Source of the DNA: Anisodus tanguticus
Taxonomy: Eukaryota; Streptophyta; Magnoliopsida; Solanales; Solanaceae
Assembly: GCA_034509755.1 (NCBI GenBank)
Contig: CM067548.1
Location: 10,747,188-10,811,187 of the forward strand
Length of the DNA: 64,000 nucleotides
Direction: 5' to 3'
Part shown: positions 11,286 to 23,565 of the stretch, in pieces
Numbering within the stretch: the first letter of the stretch is position 1
Layout: each line of letters begins with the position of its first letter
The notes under the pieces: model-generated
Seen by the model: only the letters and a program-made list of their open reading frames with translations
Told to the model about the DNA's origin: nothing
Databases searched by the model: none
Program-made: the position numbers and the translations under genes

Positions 11286-11299
11286 GCCAAGTGGGAGTT
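11286..11299 (+). other. Copia polypurine tract
   Basis: GCCAAGTGGGAGTT directly precedes the TG of the 3' LTR. It is the usual plus-strand primer site of copia elements. Confidence 0.8.
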
Positions 11300-12853
11300 T
11301 GAAAGTATATTTATGTCCTAGAGACAATAAATATTAGGACAAATGTACTTTATACACATTCGTATTATTATTAATGGAGATTAATATTTTGGCATTTGCG
11401 ATTATTGAATTATTAATTGATTGTTTATAATATTCTATAATATGCATCCCTGGAGGTTACGCTGTTATTAATAGTGTGAGATATTAATATTATAATGTAA
11501 CTCTTAAAATAGCCTCAACTAATGATCATTGAGAATTGGATATCGATGATATGTGATAAGTCGACATGTGGTCTGCATCTCATCCTTAGAGGATGTAGTA
11601 TGTCTCACCTGCTACGAGTAATGTCTACTCGTGATAGACACATTAATACTTTGGAAGTATTGGTATATCCTGCTGATATACTATTTGTTATACTTGTCTA
11701 AAGTATGATCAGCATGTGGGAGATAGAAGTCCTTAGACTTGAGGTCAATACGCACCTTGTCTACAAAGTAATGTACCTTTGATCATGTCCTAAGCTCAAA
11801 TGCCTTATAGGTTGAGATACGGCTTGTATTGGGTACAATACGATGTGGATTAAAAGTGGTAGTTGAGCCAAGATTAGGATTCATTCCTCGAATGTATATT
11901 CGAGAAAACACTCAGATTCTCAGTGATATTATGTTGACAAAGTCATTGGCCAACGCAATAGACATATTTAGAATATGGCCTAGTTGTCAACTAATATAGA
12001 TGAGATACAATGATTAAGTCATGTGGATAGACACTTGACAAATCCTAAGCTTTATCGGATGTGTCGTGAATTAAAGGATTTTATCTTACCACATAGAGGT
12101 TAAGTTTATTGGTTTCATGTAAACGTACTTCACATATTGAGTTCGTCTTGCGGCATCGTCTAGGAGTTCCGCGTAGACCATAATTTGATTAATGTCGATA
12201 TGTGAAGGCTTGTATGGTCACACTATGTCGATTGTCTTTTCTATCTAAGAATGTATTGAGAGAGTATTAAATATTCGATTTAGAATCGAGATATTTAAAT
12301 GAATAATGATTGTTTTAATTAAGTCAAAATTAGATTTTGGATTTAATTAAGAATGTGCGAAAAATAAATCGAGACGGGGTAGGGCCACGTCAAGCACCTC
12401 AGCGCCTACACCATAGGGTCGCTGCGCTAATGACCTAACCTGTCTCGATTTATGGGTCAGGCCCAAGGTCGAACCCTAATCCGATTTGAACTAAATTTTC
12501 ACCTATAAATATAGACATTCATTTCATTATTTAACACACTAATTTCATATTATTATTCTAAGTCTTAGAGCCTTAGAATCAAAACACTCTCTCGAACCTC
12601 TGCCAGATTTCCTATCTTTTCGAAAGAGAAATACATTGAAGCTTGGAGCTTGCAATCGAAAGGGCATTCGCGTGCGAACCCACAGTTGATAAAGATTCCA
12701 GTTAAATACAACATGTAAGTGTTCATGCTTTATGATTACAGGTTTTGATTGTCATCTAACCATACCAGAATAAGTTGTTGGGGTAAGTAAGAACAAAATT
12801 TTAAACTTCCGTTGTGCCTTACTTATGTATTTTGAACCCAACAAAATCCTACA
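11300..12853 (+). repeat. Copia 3' LTR
   Basis: It begins TGAAAGTATATTTATG and ends CCTACA. It is co-linear with 4017-5570 and identical in length, with scattered substitutions. The TATA box is at 12504-12511. Confidence 0.9.
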
Positions 12854-12858
12854 CACAC

Positions 12859-13484
12859 ATGGCATGCAACCTCCCCACCGCCAACCCATTTACCTCCTCC
12901 ACACTACTTCTTCTTCCACCACTAACACCTCTACTCCTTCCAACCATCAGTGCCGCCATGACCACCACCATTTCCGCCTTTACTTAACTACAGTAAGACA
13001 CTCTAATCTTTAGATATTTTTGACACCTATTAACAGAGAATGCTTCTCTTTTCAAATGCTAGAATGATAGTAATATTTACCATATTAATTGTGGCTAAAA
13101 TGTTTTGAATAGTTAATTTGATGAAAAATATATAGGGATCTGTGGAATATTCAAGTAGGTGGGTAATAGATACATAAATCAAAATTATTTTAGAACTTAT
13201 GAAGTTAAACAACAGATATATTGATTCTACTTAAGCTAGTGTGAAGTTAGCAGATAGGTGTTTTTCAGAATTGAAATTGGAACGCAAAGTTAAATAAAGG
13301 GTATAAAGCATAGTTCTACCAATACTGTTAAAACTCAGTACAGAACTTAAGAAGTTCATTTTAACATTTCAATATTGTCGAGAAAACAAAAACAACCTAA
13401 CTAGGAAATATGCAGATAGACTGAAGTTGTAGTTCATCAATTAAATTATTTGAACTATATTACTGATTAAATTGGGGTAACCAT
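12859..13484 (+). other. Inner part of the MULE left end
   Basis: Positions 12859-12985 continue the terminal region cut by the copia element; they are C-rich (CTTCCACCACTAAC and CAGTGCCGCCATGACC) and match the reverse complement of 19975-20130. The rest is A/T-rich and anonymous. No gene is seen; the short frame at 12825-13013 is a by-product of the C-rich sequence. Confidence 0.6.
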
Positions 13485-15617
13485 TGTCACATATACACAA
13501 CAACTCATGGGCTAGTGAGGACTTTGACATATATTCAACTGAATAATAACATTGCCACCTGCACTCAGAAAAGACCCAAACCATACATATCTATAACAAG
13601 GCCGACATAATCATAATAAATCTACTGTAGAGGTCAACAAAGCCACACATGACTACCACACATAATACACTGTCTCCAAGCCTCTAAATAGTACACTGAT
13701 AACAACTGGTCGGGATAGGGTCCCAACATACCCAACTATATGCATATGCATATCCTTCATACCTATCATCTTACTATACAACTTCATAAGAATGGAGCAT
13801 GACGACCTCCAATTGAGTCGAGTCCTACTGTGAGAAAATCATATATATTTCTATCCGTACATGCGGGCCTGAAATGCAGTGTCCCTATAAAGAGACATCG
13901 GTATGAAAGATGTACTGAATATGTAATACAGGTAACCAATAAGGAAAGAAGACATTCATTAGAGATAAGGGTATAGAAGTCAACCTGAAACTCATAACAA
14001 GCCTCTAAGGGCCTACCTGACACAATCATGAAAATGAATGCATGTCTGTAAAAATCAAGCCCCTCAGTGGGGCCATATAAACTAAAAGTAATATCCAGCC
14101 TCTCTGCGGGGAAAATCATTTCATAATACATATATATCATACTTGACCTCAGTGAGGACTCGATTGTACCCAGCCCAAATATGGGACTCGGTAATATCAA
14201 AACCAACTGTAGTTGGGTGCACATCTACGTCTTATACTCGGCCAACTATAGAGCAGCTCGGTAAGAAATAGCTACATATATATATGTGCAGTGACTCTGA
14301 AGGGTCTTATAAAACCAATCAGAGTGACTCAAGATCGTTATCCTTCGAATATTGTTATGTAAATATGTTTGTATCACTAACTTAGAGTCATCAATGATCA
14401 TAAGAAGAATATATTCTTCAAAGGAAAACAAGTCGAGAAGTGTCTTTGACCAAGAACAACAATAAAATTCAGCAATTATATGTCAACGTGAAATAATAAG
14501 GTTTGCAAGCTTTCAATCTCAAGAATAAAGTTCCTTGTCCTTGATGCGACAATCATCGTACAAGTCCTCACACTTCATACGGGTGATTATCTATATCACA
14601 TAAATATCGATATCAATATTGAATGCAAATTCTATAGAAAGATTCATGTAAGTTGCTTATCGACAACTTTGAACACCTCGGATTCTTAAATTCTTTTACA
14701 AGGGATACTCATGTAATTCAACCTCACGGTTTCATCAAAAATACCCTTTTTATAGAAACTCATTTAGGTGTTCTTTGACACTTTTAAGCATAAATGACTC
14801 TTTAAGCCTTTCTTATATGGAAAGTCTTAGGTGATTCCATTTCACAATCCCTCAAACCGTACTTTCCTTTCTACATATAATACATAATCAATTACATCAC
14901 CTAATTGAACTCATACTTAGATTAAAGCAGCCCTACAATTCATATTATGAAGATTTCACAAATTTGCAATGTTTTGATCATGAAGCTCCTTTCCTAACTT
15001 TCTCCAAATACTCAATTAAGCGTAAACATAAGTAAAGGAGGATAAAACATATATTAACACATCATAATCCTCACATATAGTAGAGTACTTCATTCCAAGG
15101 GTTTTCAAAATCAGTTCCTTAGGAAGACGACAACTGCTATGATGATTGCGGGGTTTCCCACGCAATTCTTGCAGATTTTAGCTCTGATTTTAACTTGTGA
15201 TGTTGGGGTATGTTAGAGAGGATTTAGAGAGAGTATTAGCACTTGGTTTTGGGGAAAGATGAATTTCAAATGAAGAATTCCCAATATAAACCCATAACAA
15301 ACCTGCATCATCGTAAAAAGATAGTCCATTTGACGAACCATCAAACTTTAGACGGTCCGTCAATATTCTCATCAAACTGCCAGGAAAATTGACAGCTCAA
15401 GGTGGGAAATTTGTGGTCTGTCAACCTTCCAATCAAGTTGCCCAATTTCTTATTTTCGTTGAAATGTACTTTTTTCGATCCGTTTAACTTCCAAACATTC
15501 AGGTACTTTCATAAGCAAGCTATAAATATTCATTACCCTTCCGTAAGGTCGTACCTCTCCTCGGGACTTCAGTATTTATTAATGACACGGCGGAATGCAA
15601 AGCTACATGGTGTAACA
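13485..15617 (-). repeat. 3' LTR of the non-coding element
   Basis: On the plus strand it runs from TGTCACATATAC to GGTGTAACA. It shares long blocks with 18016-19957, e.g. AAGCCTCTAAA at 13674, TTGAGTCGAGTCCTACT, and TTCGATCCGTTTAAC at 15475. Short frames here are non-coding shadows. Confidence 0.75.
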
Positions 15618-15632
15618 TCCTTCCCTCTTAGG
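15618..15632 (-). other. Polypurine tract of the non-coding element
   Basis: Plus-strand TCCTTCCCTCTTA reads TAAGAGGGAAGGA on the minus strand, directly before the LTR start. It shows that this LTR is the 3' one. Confidence 0.65.
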
Positions 15633-18015
15633 AACATTCTTCTGTGAATGTTAGAAATATTCTAACTCCCAAGATTTCCAGAACTTTTGGCAGAGTTTCC
15701 TTTATAAACAGGACTATCCAAAACATGTTAAGTAGTTTAAACATATATCCAATGCCACACAGGCCAACACAACATCAACATAATATCAATTAGCCTCACA
15801 CGATCGCTTATACTTATAGAAAATTAAAGAGAGTTCAGCCATAACTTACCTTAACATCTTTTTGCTGACATCTGAGCTGCATTTGCTACATTTACTTTAG
15901 AAACATTAGTTACAGAGGGTACATGGTCTGACTTGATAAATCAAACAAAATAGAGGAATTATATCGCAAGAATACTAACATGAATCTAGAATCTAGATCA
16001 CTCAAGTAGAGCAATTCTTAGGTTCCTTGACCATTCCGATAATGTTTTTGCGGAATAAGAATTGTCTTGTCATGTCGTTCGATCATATTACACTGAAATA
16101 TATTGTTGGTACATCATCAACCTTCACATAGTTGTACCTTTCCTTTACACAATTACTTGACAGTTGTACTTTGTCTAAGCCATTGTGTTCTGATATCCAC
16201 GCTACATTTTTCTTTTCTATGTTATAATATTCATCCTACGAGGGAATTTATATAGCATAATTTGTAGGCATAAAGCGTAAGATGATGATGAGAGATTGTG
16301 GCATGATTATCACCAAAGTTGAGGACGTGAAAAATAGTAGAGTTATTCGAATGTACTTCTTCTCTGCTCTTTTTCTCCATTTCTATGTAGTATCTTTACA
16401 TGACACATACGTTCTGAGCAACTTACTGGTTTTAAAATTTATGTCATCGATTATTCTACTTTCCACTTTTACTTGGAGCAGATTCTGAATAAGCGTCTCT
16501 AATTGGCATTATGCTCTGTTTGCTGGTTACTGTCTTTTTCACCTAGATTTGGTATTATGACCTCTGAAACCAAATCTCCTAATTCATTTCCTCATTGATC
16601 TAAGTATTCTCTCATAACTTGTTTCCTTAAATCTGATATCGTCTTTTGGGTTCGTTCCCTTTTTGTGACTTGAGAAGAGTTCCACTCATTTACCATGTAC
16701 AGTTCCTTATCTCAAATTTCTTCCAAACGCTATACATTCACCCTCGGCTTGGGCCCGGTAGTCCGACCTGAAATCTTCATTGGTTATCTTAGGATGGGAC
16801 AATGGAAATTATGAATACTCGAACCTTCTTTTAAACCGGTTCTTTAATTAGTTGGTTGTCTTAATGGGTTATCGTGCAATGGCTTGAGATAGTTTTCATA
16901 ATAGCTTTTCCATCAAATTTTATTGTATAGCCAGACTTAATCATTACCTTGAGACTGACATGTCACTTTAGCATTAATATTCCAATTACGTAATGGTCCT
17001 TAAAGATCCCCGCTTCACTCAATATTTATATGTAATACCTCAACTTCAAAAGCAACTCTTTTTCGTATGTTGCAACTTGATACTCTTAACCCTTAGACCT
17101 TGGTAAGGTTCTCATTATTATCTTTCCTTCATCTCACAATTCTTTTTAAATGGGCTTTAGATGGGATGCTTTGTCTTAATGCTCCTCAATTCCCAATATA
17201 AGAAAGAATTTATTTATCTATAGTTCCAAGGAGGTATTACCTGGTTTCTATTATGGTTGGCTACCTGTTACTTCTTTGGGGCAGTCCCTTTCTGTGACTT
17301 CCTTAGTCAATCTCATTGTTCAATGGTAACGACCATATGGTCCACTACCCTCCTACTCTTTACATATGATCATCTTGCTTCTTACAATGTCTCGAGCTTG
17401 TATACTTATTTGGTGATGTTATGCATTCCGAGATATACTCATCATTTCCTTAGTTATACCCCATATTTGCTCAAGTATCCTCTCTTGAATTATATTATTC
17501 ATCAAATATTGAAAACAAGGCATTTTCTCCTTTTCAATATTGTTCCTTCTTTTTCTTGACCTTATTACTGGAGCATCTACTATATTCACTGGCTCCGGAC
17601 TCATGATCTTTCAAAAATAATATTTCTTTCATACTAAGAGTACGTACTTGCCCCTTGTAACATTAAAAATCCTTTATACTTCACATTCGATTGTTCATTC
17701 ACTACGTATTTCTTGTACATTTGTTTCCTCTAAGCAAATCCTTGACATCCTCTAGTTAGTTTTTTTTCAATATGGGTCATGCAAGGGGTTGTCCTACCTC
17801 CTTTCTCATTGAAGGATTTACCTTTGCAAGGTGTTGCTATTGCTTGCTCCCTTCATGGTTACCGTACTTGAGTCCATGTTGCTGCCTTTATTTCTTGCTT
17901 TCGGTCTTATTTGTAATTGATGTCCTTATCATTATGACCATTACATTATCTTTCTTGTAAGGTTCCTGGTTTACTCGGTCGTCCACATTTACTATCACTT
18001 GCTTGATCATATCTT
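15633..18015 (-). other. Internal region of the non-coding element
   Basis: The first 300 bp (to about 15900) resemble 34315-34600, the region beside another minus-strand gypsy LTR, including TTCAGCCATAACTTACCTTA. The remainder is T-rich and shows no gag or pol motif in any frame. It joins the truncated LTR abruptly near 18016, so a deletion probably removed gag-pol, primer site and LTR end together. Confidence 0.5.
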
Positions 18016-19957
18016 GTAAGCCTCTAAAGAGTATATTAACAACAACTGGTTGGGACAGGGCCCTACAATACCCAACTATATACATATGCATATTCATCAT
18101 ACCTATCAGCTTACTATACAACTCCGGAAGAATGAAACATGATGACCTCCAACTGAGTCGAGTCCTACTATGAGGAAATCATCTATATCTCTATATGTAC
18201 CTACTAGTATGAAATGTAGTGTCCCAAAAAGGGACATCACTACGAAAGATGTATTGAACATGTAAGGCAGGCAACTAATATGGATAGAAGACATATCATA
18301 AGAGATAAGGGTAAAGAATTCAACCTGAAAGTCATAACAAGCCTCTGAGGTCCTACCTGACACAATCATGAAAATGAATGCATGTCTATAAAAATCAAGC
18401 CGCTCAATGGGGCCATATAAAGTAAAAGTAATATTCAGCCTCATTGTGGGGAAAATCATGTCATAATACATATATATCATACCCGGCCTCGATGAGGACT
18501 CAATCGTACCCAGCCCAAATGTGGGACTCAGTAATATCAAAACTAACTGCAGTTGGGTGCACATCTATGTGTCATATCCGGCCGACTATAGCGCGGCTCG
18601 GTAAGAAAATAGCTATATATATATATATAAGTGCAATGCAAGATAGACTCTAAAAGGCCTTATGAAACTAATCGGAGTGACTCAAACTCATTATCACCCG
18701 ATTATCGTTATGTAACTTTGTTTGTATCACTAATTGAGAGTCATCAATGATCATAAGAAGAATATATGTGTCAAAGGCAATAAAGGAGAGAAGTGTCTTT
18801 GACAAAGTACAATAAAAAATCCAGGAATTATACATCAACGTGAAATAATAATGTTCGTCAATCTCAATAATAGAGTTCCTTTTTTTTGACGTCGTTATGA
18901 TTATGTTACCCAAATATAATGCCAAAAGAATGAAGAGATGAGCATTAACATACCTTTTCCTTGACGCTACACTCATCATATAAGTACTCACATTTAATAC
19001 GGGATACTCATGTAAGAATTGGTATTTTAAATTCTTTTACAAGGGATACTCATGTAATTCTACCTCATGGTTTCATCAAAAATACCCTTTCCATAGAAAC
19101 TCATTTAGGTGTTCTTTGACACTTTTAAGCATAAACGGCTCTTTAAGCCTTTCTTATATGGAATGTCTTAGGTGATTCCATTTCACAATCCCTCAAATCA
19201 TACTTTCCTTATTCCATATAATACATAATCAATTACATCCCCTAATTGAACTCATACTTAGAGTAAAGTAGCCCAAGAATTCATATTACGAAGATTTCAC
19301 AAATTTTTGAAGTTTTGATCCGGAAACTCCTTTGCTAACATTTTTCAAATCCTCAGTTAAGCATAAACATAAGTAGAGGAGGATAAAACATACATTAATA
19401 CATCATAATCCTCACAAACAATAGAGTACTTCATTCCAAGGGTTTCTGAAATCAGTTCATCAGGAAGACGACAATTCCTACAATGATCACAAATTTTCTC
19501 ACGCAATTCTTGCGGATTTTAGCTTTGATTTGGACTTGAGATGTTGGGTATGTTAAAGATGGTTCAAAGAGATTATTAGGGCTTGTTGTTTGGGGAAAAT
19601 GAATTGCAAATCAATAATTCTACTATAAACCCATAACTGACCTGCACCGCCATAAAAAGATGGTTCATTTGATGGACCATCAAACTTTGATAGTCTATCA
19701 ATCTTCCCATCAAACTATCAGGAAAATTTGACAGCTTAGGGTGGGAAATTTGATGGTCCATTAACCTTCCCTCCAAGTTGCCCAGTATCCTATTTTCATC
19801 GAAAGATACTTTCTTCGATCCGTTTAACATCCAAATACTCCAGTACTTCCATAAACAAGTTATACACCTCAATTACCCTTCCGTAAGGTCATACCTCTCC
19901 TTAGGACTTCGGTATTTATTGATGACATGGATTAACACGAAGCTAAGAGGTGTAACA
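18016..19957 (-). repeat. 5' LTR of the non-coding element, truncated
   Basis: It is co-linear with 13674-15617, starting at AAGCCTCTAAAG and ending GAGGTGTAACA. The first ~190 bp of the left copy have no counterpart here. A short TA run lies at about 18612. Confidence 0.75.
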
Positions 19958-20160
19958 ACATTCGGTAGAAAAATATGGAGGTGGAAATTGTTAAAACGAT
20001 GGTGGTCATGGCGGCACTGATTGTGGAAGGATTGGACGTGCTAGTGCTGGAAAAAGAAGTGGATGGGATGAGGTAAATTAGTTAGGGGTGATGAGGTGGC
20101 CTTACACGTGTATCCACGTCACTAAAATGTCGGTGCCATGTGGGAGTCTGGAACTTAAAT
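19958..20160 (-). repeat. Inverted copy of the MULE subterminal region
   Basis: The reverse complement aligns with 3980-4016 joined to 12859-12985: CATGGCACCGACATTTTAGT against CGTGGCACTGACATATTAGT, and CAGTGCCGCCATGACC is identical. It may be the right repeat of a shorter MULE that pairs with 3833, or a foldback inside the larger one. Confidence 0.65.
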
Positions 20161-20783
20161 GACCAAAAGAAGGCCCAATGCAACCAAAATCCCCCAATAA
20201 ATAAGATTACATAAGTATCTTTTGTGCAAGAAATTATTGTGCTAAAAGACTTAACCGTAACAGCGGGGTTGAGTCCTTTTGCACAGGAATTTCCTGTGCA
20301 ATTGGGGTAGTTAAATATTTCCAACACCTGGTAGTATTTCAAAGTTTTAAAATTCATATTTTTTCATACTTTGACCAAATATGAGTCATGTCTCAAGACT
20401 CGAAATGTCAATATTTTATATAAAACCTGATATTTCTTTATGCGAACAATAATGTAGGCTCAATACATCAAGGATACCTAAATATTCGGATCATCGTTTT
20501 AGTGGTTGTTAATTACTCGAAGTAAGTTTAGTTTGGAAACTTTTAATCATTAGGTTTAAGTGTTTTACTTTTTAGGGTTTTGAATTAAGCGTTTTATTGT
20601 TTAGTCAAGGCATTACTTTATTTCGAATATGTTGAGATTATTTTCTTCTAATTAATTTAGGATGTCACACGAGTTAGTAATAAATGATAATAAAGACTAA
20701 GATACTAATTATCATTAAGAAAATAATACATAAAATTATAAAATTAACTGAAATTGTACACCTTAATTACATAAACACGATCG
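20161..20783. other. Non-coding MULE region, 3' of the PMD gene
   Basis: This A/T-rich sequence has no coding frame. A perfect 9-bp-arm hairpin (GCACAGGAA, T, TTCCTGTGC) lies at 20281-20299, in a style seen in MULE terminal repeats. The rest is probably the PMD 3' flank. Confidence 0.4.
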
Positions 20784-21080
20784 TCAATGGGTCCCACATG
20801 TAGTAGACTTTAGAGTAACCCTAGGCCTAAGGCTAATACCATCCCCACCACCCTCGCCATCATCTATATCCCCATTCTTCCTACTAATAGCAGGATGCTC
20901 TAAGCCATGATAATATGCCACCCTTTTTTCTCTTGCTGCCCTTTTTCGGAGTCCAGACCATGGCGTCACATTACCACCTTTAATTGGCATGATCGAAGAT
21001 AATTTGTTGTGATTAGTAGGGTCATAATCATCAACATCGTCCTCATAAGGAAACGGGACCACAGGCGCAGAAGGATGAAG
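20784..21080 (-). pseudogene. PMD gene, last exon
   Basis: A clear splice acceptor (ATATATTTTTCAG) precedes an open frame that reads LHPSAPVVPFPYEDDVDDYD at its start and, near its end, an acidic and glycine-rich stretch and SLRPRVTLKSTTCGTH before the stop at 20784-20786. This is an open exon of about 98 residues. It lies on the same strand as the PMD domain exons upstream, and the intron before it shrinks to about 73 bp when the small MULE is removed, matching the other PMD introns (86 and 88 bp). That it belongs to the PMD gene is inference from these facts; the tail itself has no domain I can name. Confidence 0.6.
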
Positions 21081-21151
21081 CTGAAAAATATATAAACAAT
21101 TAGTTTTAGTTTTAATTTGTATTTAATACATTTACTTTTGGTAAAAATCAA

Positions 21152-21345
21152 GGAAAGGGCTATAAATACCCCTCTACTTTGAGAAAAGGGTTAAAACACA
21201 CTCTGTTATGAATTTGGGTAAAAAAATACCCCTTCCGTCATTAAAGTTTTCAGATATTCCCCTCTCTTAACAAAAACCCCCAAATCCCCCAAAATAACCC
21301 GATTTCAATTTTTAAACTCGCTCCATTATTTAACCAACATACCCA
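21152..21345 (+). repeat. Small MULE, left terminal inverted repeat
   Basis: It starts GGAAAGGGCTATAAATACCC. It matches the reverse complement of the right repeat with scattered differences, and is distantly related to the repeat at 3833. Confidence 0.75.
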
Positions 21346-22620
21346 ATGTAATACCGCAAGTGGGATCTGGGGAGGTTAAGATGTACACAGACCATACCAC
21401 TACCTTTGCAGGATAGAGAGGCTATTTCCAATAGATCCTCGGCTCAAGAGGAACGTAGTCAAAGCAGGAAAAATATGATAGCAAAAAATCAAGAGACAAA
21501 TAAATGGCGCAACATGATAATAGCCACATAAAGATAATGATCTACACGATACCAAGTTAGTACAACTAAGAAAAGGAGACAAGGAAATGGTAAGGCTAGC
21601 CCCCCACCTCTCGCACACACAACACGACAAACTCAAATACCAACTAACCTTCTATCCTAATCTTTGACCTCCAGGTCTTCCAATCTAAGATCATGTCCTC
21701 AGTCAGATTTTTTGAGCCATATCCTATATAATCACCTCCCTCTAACTCTTTCGGCCTACCTCTACCGCTCTTACCTCCTGTGACCTCCAATCTCTCAAAC
21801 CTCCTAACTGGCGCATCCTCACCCCTCCTCTTCACATGCCCAAACCATCTTAGTCTCGCTTCCTTCATCTTGTCTTCCATGGAGGCCACTCCGACCTTAT
21901 CCCATATATCTTCATTCCGTTCATATCTCTTCTAGTATGACCATACATCCATCTCAACATCCGCATCTCCGCTACCTTCATCTTCTGAACGTGAGCTCTT
22001 GACTAGCTAGCACTCTACCTCATACTACAATGTTGGTCTGACCACCACTCTTTAGAACTTACCTTTCAGCCTAGGTGCCACCTTCTTATCGCAAAGCACC
22101 CCATAGGCGAGCCTCTATTTCATCCACCCTACTCCAATACAGTGAGTGACATCATTATCAATCTCCACGTTTTCTTGGATAATAGACCCAAGATACTTGA
22201 AACTCTCTCTTTTGGGTATAACTTGAGCCTCAATCTTCACTTCCACATCTGTATCTTGCGTCACATCACTGAACTTGCTCTCCATGTACTCCGGCATAGT
22301 CTTGATCAACCTGAAACCCTTAGACTCTCACGTCATCCTCCAAACTTCCAGTCTATCATTAACGCCACTACATGTATTGTCAATCAAAACTATGTCATTC
22401 GCAAATAACATACACCACGACACTTCCTCCTGAATATGTTGTGTCATTACATCCATCACTAAGGCAAATAAAAATGGGCTAAGGGTTGATCCCTGGTGCA
22501 ACCACATCACGATAGGAAAGTGTTCTGAATCACCTCCCATTATCCTCACCCGGGTCTTGGCACCCTGATACATGTCCTTGATTGCCCTGATGTAGGCCAA
22601 AGGCACACCTTTATACCGAC
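21346..22620 (-). pseudogene. RTE-type LINE, 3' fragment of reverse transcriptase
   Basis: Minus-strand pieces read, 5' to 3': AYIRAIKDMYQGAKTRVR, LHQGSTLSPFLFALVMD, CMLFANDIVLID (catalytic ADD is AND), RESFKYLGSIIQ, then KEARLRWFGHVKRR and GRGRPKE near the C-terminus. This is the common plant non-LTR reverse transcriptase with a WFGHVKRR tail. Frames are broken by several shifts and stops. The 3' UTR extends through 21346-21640 and includes the complement of a CCTCGGCTCAAGAG block. The 5' part of the LINE is missing, as is usual for LINE copies. It lies wholly between the repeats of the small MULE. Confidence 0.88.
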
Positions 22621-23379
22621 CCGACTAAATAGTAACTCATACATCCCCTTATTCCCGCCACCCACCCACCCCTCCCCCCAATTTTGTCAATGGCTTGGAT
22701 TGGTTCCTTTTCTTTCTTCACTTTCATGCACACCATTTATCCGTTATTACCCACCTTGAAAAATGCATTTCCTCTTATTAAACAAAATTTATGGACTGTG
22801 AAACAAATTTAAATGGAAAAAGTCAGCTAAAGTCTAAAACTCAATTTGGGATCATGTCATCTCCATTGGATATCGGAATTCTTCAACAATATATTCTTTG
22901 TCGCTATCAATTAAAAGTGATAATAATCCAAGTAAGGTTCTAATAGAATGGAGAAAGAAAATATGGGTGTAACTCTCGGATGAAGTGGGGAGGATCAATG
23001 ATTTTTTATCAGATTTACTACCAAGCTATCAACGTGAAATAACATATTAATTAAAAAGTTAAAAATATTATTCAGTGAACCTCGCAAGCAATAGTAAGAT
23101 GGATGGGTTTTACTTTTAAGATGATGTGGGGTAAAAAATAAAGTTGAACTCCAACATTTCCTTGCGTTGTTACAAGGAAAAAAGGAAATACTGTACGTCA
23201 ACTTCATTTTTTTCTATAAAACTAGTGATTAGTATTAAAGGGGTATTAGTTAAGTGAAGAAAGAAAAGGAAGCAATCTAAGACATTAAAATTAACAAGGA
23301 CGGATGGCTTTAATTAGGAACACTATTGAACATTACTGGAGGGTCACTTAATAGAGGTAACCCCACCCATTTCTTAGTT
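22621..23379. other. Anonymous interior of the small MULE
   Basis: A/T-rich, with a C-rich patch near 22655-22680. No coding frame or repeat is recognised. Confidence 0.4.
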
Positions 23380-23553
23380 GGATCGGTTAAATAATAGTGC
23401 ATGTTTTTAAATTAAAATCGGGTTTTTTTTTTTTTGGGGGGGGGGGGGGGATTTGGTGATTCTGTTAAGAGAGGAGTATATTTGAAAATTTTAGCAACTG
23501 GCAAGGTATTTTGGACTCAAATTCATAACAGAGGGTATTTTTAACCCTTTTCC
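23380..23553 (-). repeat. Small MULE, right terminal inverted repeat
   Basis: It ends TTTTTAACCCTTTTCC. A run of 12 T followed by 15 G (about 23424-23450) replaces the A/C-rich tract of the left repeat, so it has grown by slippage. Confidence 0.75.
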
Positions 23554-23565
23554 AAAAAATCAAAC

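Larger units (their letters stand above)
4017..12853 (+). mobile_element. Ty1/copia retrotransposon, full length, decayed
   Basis: Two 1554-bp LTRs (4017-5570 and 11300-12853), a primer site, a polypurine tract, and gag-protease-integrase-RT-RNase H in copia order are all present. Flanking 5-mers are CATAC (4012-4016) and CACAC (12854-12858), 4/5 identical. The insertion lies inside the MULE terminal repeat: joining 4016 to 12859 restores a sequence that matches the inverted copy at 19958-20160. The LTRs differ by about 5-6% over the first 430 bp by eye. Coding is interrupted by at least three in-frame stops and four frameshifts, so the element is dead on its own. Confidence 0.93.
13485..19957 (-). 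mobile_element. Non-coding gypsy-type LTR element, minus strand, with a truncated 5' LTR
   Basis: Two similar LTRs in the same orientation (13485-15617 and 18016-19957) flank 2.4 kb with no coding frame. Read on the minus strand, the element ends TGTCAC-type and starts TGTAACA-type at both copies, and a polypurine tract adjoins the left (3') LTR. The right (5') LTR has lost about 190 bp of its inner end and no primer site is left. The element cannot have encoded its own proteins in this form. I could not match target duplications: ACCAT on the left against ACATT on the right. Confidence 0.75.
21152..23553. mobile_element. Small MULE in a PMD intron, containing an RTE LINE fragment
   Basis: Inverted terminal repeats of about 175-195 bp (21152-21345 and 23380-23553) share GTTATGAATTTG, CCTCTCTTAACA and AACCCGATTT blocks. 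The 9-mer AAAAATCAA occurs at 21143-21151 and 23555-23563, a perfect 9-bp duplication with one extra A beside the right end. Excising it restores an intron of about 73 bp. It encodes no transposase; its interior is a LINE fragment plus anonymous DNA. It is therefore a non-autonomous MULE, and the LINE may have been inserted or captured. Confidence 0.8.

Noticed and set aside
13480..19962. Target duplication for the non-coding LTR element
   Set aside because: ACCAT and ACATT share too little to claim; the insertion edges rest on LTR homology only.
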